6,317 nucleotides of DNA, taken from NCBI GenBank assembly GCA_039812705.1, contig JBDIBA010000054.1, positions 1 to 6,317 of the forward strand, given 5' to 3'. The translations under genes and the position numbers were made by a program. Positions 5,168 to 6,317 of this stretch are shown in pieces; positions within the stretch are counted from its first letter, which is position 1; each line of letters opens with the position of its first letter. This DNA comes from JBDIBA01 sp039812705. Lineage in GTDB: Bacteria; Actinomycetota; Acidimicrobiia; Acidimicrobiales; JBBSGY01. A model generated the notes under the pieces. That model ran no database searches and was not told where the DNA came from. It saw only the letters and a program-made list of their open reading frames with translations.

Positions 5168-6286
5168 ATGATTCGTAGTTTGCGGTCTTCTGTTGCTCCT
5201 CTTTTATTGCTTTTTGGTTTGGAAGTCGGCGCCATCATTGCGCTGCAGGCCCTCGGTACCAGCCAAGGCATGCAAATCCCGTGGTCGCAGTTCGGTAACT
5301 GGCTGAACTCCAACCCGCTTGACGTGCTTGTTCCGCCTCTTGTGCGGGTGACGGCGCTGGCTGTGGCTTACTGGATGTTCCTCTCCACCTCGTTGTTTGT
5401 GGTGGCTCAGCTCAGCCGTGTTCCGGCCGCCATCAGGGCAACCTCAATGGTCACGTTGCCTTCGGTTCGCCGAGTCATTGACGGCGCAATGGCTGTCAGC
5501 ATTGCAACCACAGCTGTCATGGGCACTTCGGCTCACGCGTTTGCCGCCACAGACCCTGGACCCTCAGCAGGGGATTCCATTTCGACAACCAGTGTCGATG
5601 GACGCATTGTGCTGGGCCCGGCAACCACCCCAGTAGATGCTGGAAGTGCTCGTCCAGCCAACAACATCGAGTTGGCCCAAAAAGACCCTTCAACGCCAAC
5701 GCCCACTCAGGACACGACAACGACATCGACCACGGCTGCCCCGACAACCACTTCGTCGTCGACCACCTCGTCGACAGCGGCTCCCACAACCACATCATCT
5801 TCGACGACTACAGCTGCTCCAACCACAACCACTTCAACAAGTGCGGCTCCCGAAACAACGGTTGCTCGTCCCAAGTTGCCCGCAGGTGACGGTTGGGTGG
5901 GTACTCCTCGTCCGGGCGCGCCAGTGGCAGGAGGGGCTGGAACCCAGGCTCCAACAACGGCTGCTCCTACTACGCAAGCCCCAACCACCCAGGCTCCGAC
6001 CACAGCTGCTCCTGCCGCTCCAGAAACCGGTTTGGCAACGCCAAGTGCGGGCCAGTCAACGGGAACCTCGGTTCTTGGCGCTTCCGAGCATGTGGTTGTC
6101 CGTGGCGACAACCTCTGGACCATCTCGCGCAACGCTTTGGTTGACAGCGGTGTTGCTTCGCCAAGCGAAGCTCAAATCCGCGACTACTGGCTGAAGGTCA
6201 TCGATGCCAACCGTGCCAGCTTGCGTTCGGGAGACCCGCATTGGATCTTCCCAGGCGAGATCGTCAAACTTCCGCCGCGCGGCTAA
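5168..6286 (+). CDS. Membrane-anchored LysM-domain protein with Thr/Pro-rich linker
   Basis: A 372-residue protein likely held in the cytoplasmic membrane with its C-terminus in the cell wall. The N-terminal part has two clear hydrophobic segments (about 9-29 and 52-82) and a weaker one (about 104-127, ending in AHAFAA, which resembles a signal-peptidase site). Residues 175-300 form a long low-complexity Thr/Ser/Pro/Ala linker, probably extended and possibly glycosylated. The C-terminus (about 308-368) is a LysM fold: EHVVVRGDNLWTISRNAL at the start, a central YWLKVIDANRASL, and the closing PHWIFPGEIVKLPPRG. LysM binds N-acetylglucosamine-containing glycans such as peptidoglycan. No catalytic domain is present, so it is a binder or tether, not a hydrolase. 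It has its own promoter and a leaderless start, and ends with tandem stops TAATAG. Confidence 0.88.
   Translation: MIRSLRSSVAPLLLLFGLEVGAIIALQALGTSQGMQIPWSQFGNWLNSNPLDVLVPPLVRVTALAVAYWMFLSTSLFVVAQLSRVPAAIRATSMVTLPSVRRVIDGAMAVSIATTAVMGTSAHAFAATDPGPSAGDSISTTSVDGRIVLGPATTPVDAGSARPANNIELAQKDPSTPTPTQDTTTTSTTAAPTTTSSSTTSSTAAPTTTSSSTTTAAPTTTTSTSAAPETTVARPKLPAGDGWVGTPRPGAPVAGGAGTQAPTTAAPTTQAPTTQAPTTAAPAAPETGLATPSAGQSTGTSVLGASEHVVVRGDNLWTISRNALVDSGVASPSEAQIRDYWLKVIDANRASLRSGDPHWIFPGEIVKLPPRG
5714..5851 (+). repeat. Coding repeats of the LysM protein linker, AAPTTTSSSTT type
   Basis: The protein motif AAPTTTSSSTT occurs at residues 190-200 and 204-214, with degenerate copies from Ala216 and Ala226. 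The DNA copies use different synonymous codons (for example GCTGCCCCG against GCGGCTCCC), so they are not recent duplications and composition is probably held at protein level. Long, seemingly open minus-strand reading here encodes Val-rich nonsense and is a shadow. Confidence 0.7.
5948..6007 (+). repeat. Four tandem APTT(A/Q) pentapeptide repeats in the linker
   Basis: Residues 261-280 read as four five-residue units, APTTA, APTTQ, APTTQ, APTTA. The 15-base DNA units are alike but not identical (CCAACAACG, CCTACTACG, CCAACCACC, CCGACCACA), so slippage-driven length change between strains is possible. Confidence 0.75.
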
Positions 6287-6317
6287 TAGTTCTTCCTCAA
6301 AAAAACCCGCCCAACCG

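Noticed and set aside
5707..6132. 141-codon Val/Ala-rich minus-strand reading opposite the LysM gene
   Set aside because: It is the reverse reading of Thr/Pro/Ala repeat codons, so its low complexity and openness are side effects of the linker.
6298..6317. A-run and C-rich sequence at the right edge as a terminator or new gene
   Set aside because: The sequence is cut off by the window end; no second stem arm is visible.

Overview
This window looks like ordinary chromosomal DNA from an actinobacterium of moderate GC. My best guess is the Acidimicrobiia, a freshwater or marine Ilumatobacter-like lineage. That guess is inference. It rests on the gene types, on the Thr/Ser/Pro/Ala-rich extracellular linker with a terminal LysM domain, and on transcription units that seem to begin without Shine-Dalgarno sites. 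I see no insertion sequence, CRISPR array, phage gene, tRNA or rRNA, and no sign of recent transfer.

Layout, left to right. (1) Positions 1-129 are the last 42 codons of a plus-strand gene with a very Arg/Thr/Ala-rich tail. A textbook intrinsic terminator at 153-184 closes it. (2) A plus-strand pair follows: rnhB (ribonuclease HII, 238-990) and a small two-helix membrane protein (987-1190) joined by an ATGA overlap. (3) A minus-strand pair converges on it with one base between stop codons: an AI-2E-family membrane protein (3190 down to 2042), then a DDAH/arginine-dihydrolase-type amidinohydrolase (2040 down to 1192). These two are one base apart, and the second has a strong ribosome site. (4) Diverging from that pair is a plus-strand pair: an unrecognised protein ending at 3719 and a complete Glu/Leu/Phe/Val-type glutamate dehydrogenase (3736-5001). 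(5) After a 166-base gap with a good promoter (TTGACT, 18 bases, TACCTT, 7 bases, ATG) comes a membrane-anchored LysM protein (5168-6286) with a long disordered linker.

How the genes may fit together: the amidinohydrolase would release ammonia or an amine from a guanidino compound, and glutamate dehydrogenase interconverts glutamate with 2-oxoglutarate and ammonia. The divergent region 3191-3323 could therefore sit between two nitrogen-handling operons. This is inference from adjacency. The LysM protein probably binds the cell wall and is unrelated to the nitrogen genes. RNase HII is housekeeping DNA repair.

I did not find a new multi-gene system. The most useful leads are the repeated leaderless start geometry (a TANNNT box 7-8 bases before the first codon of each transcription unit), an inverted repeat in the divergent promoter region, the unrecognised protein paired with glutamate dehydrogenase, and the amidinohydrolase/AI-2E pairing.
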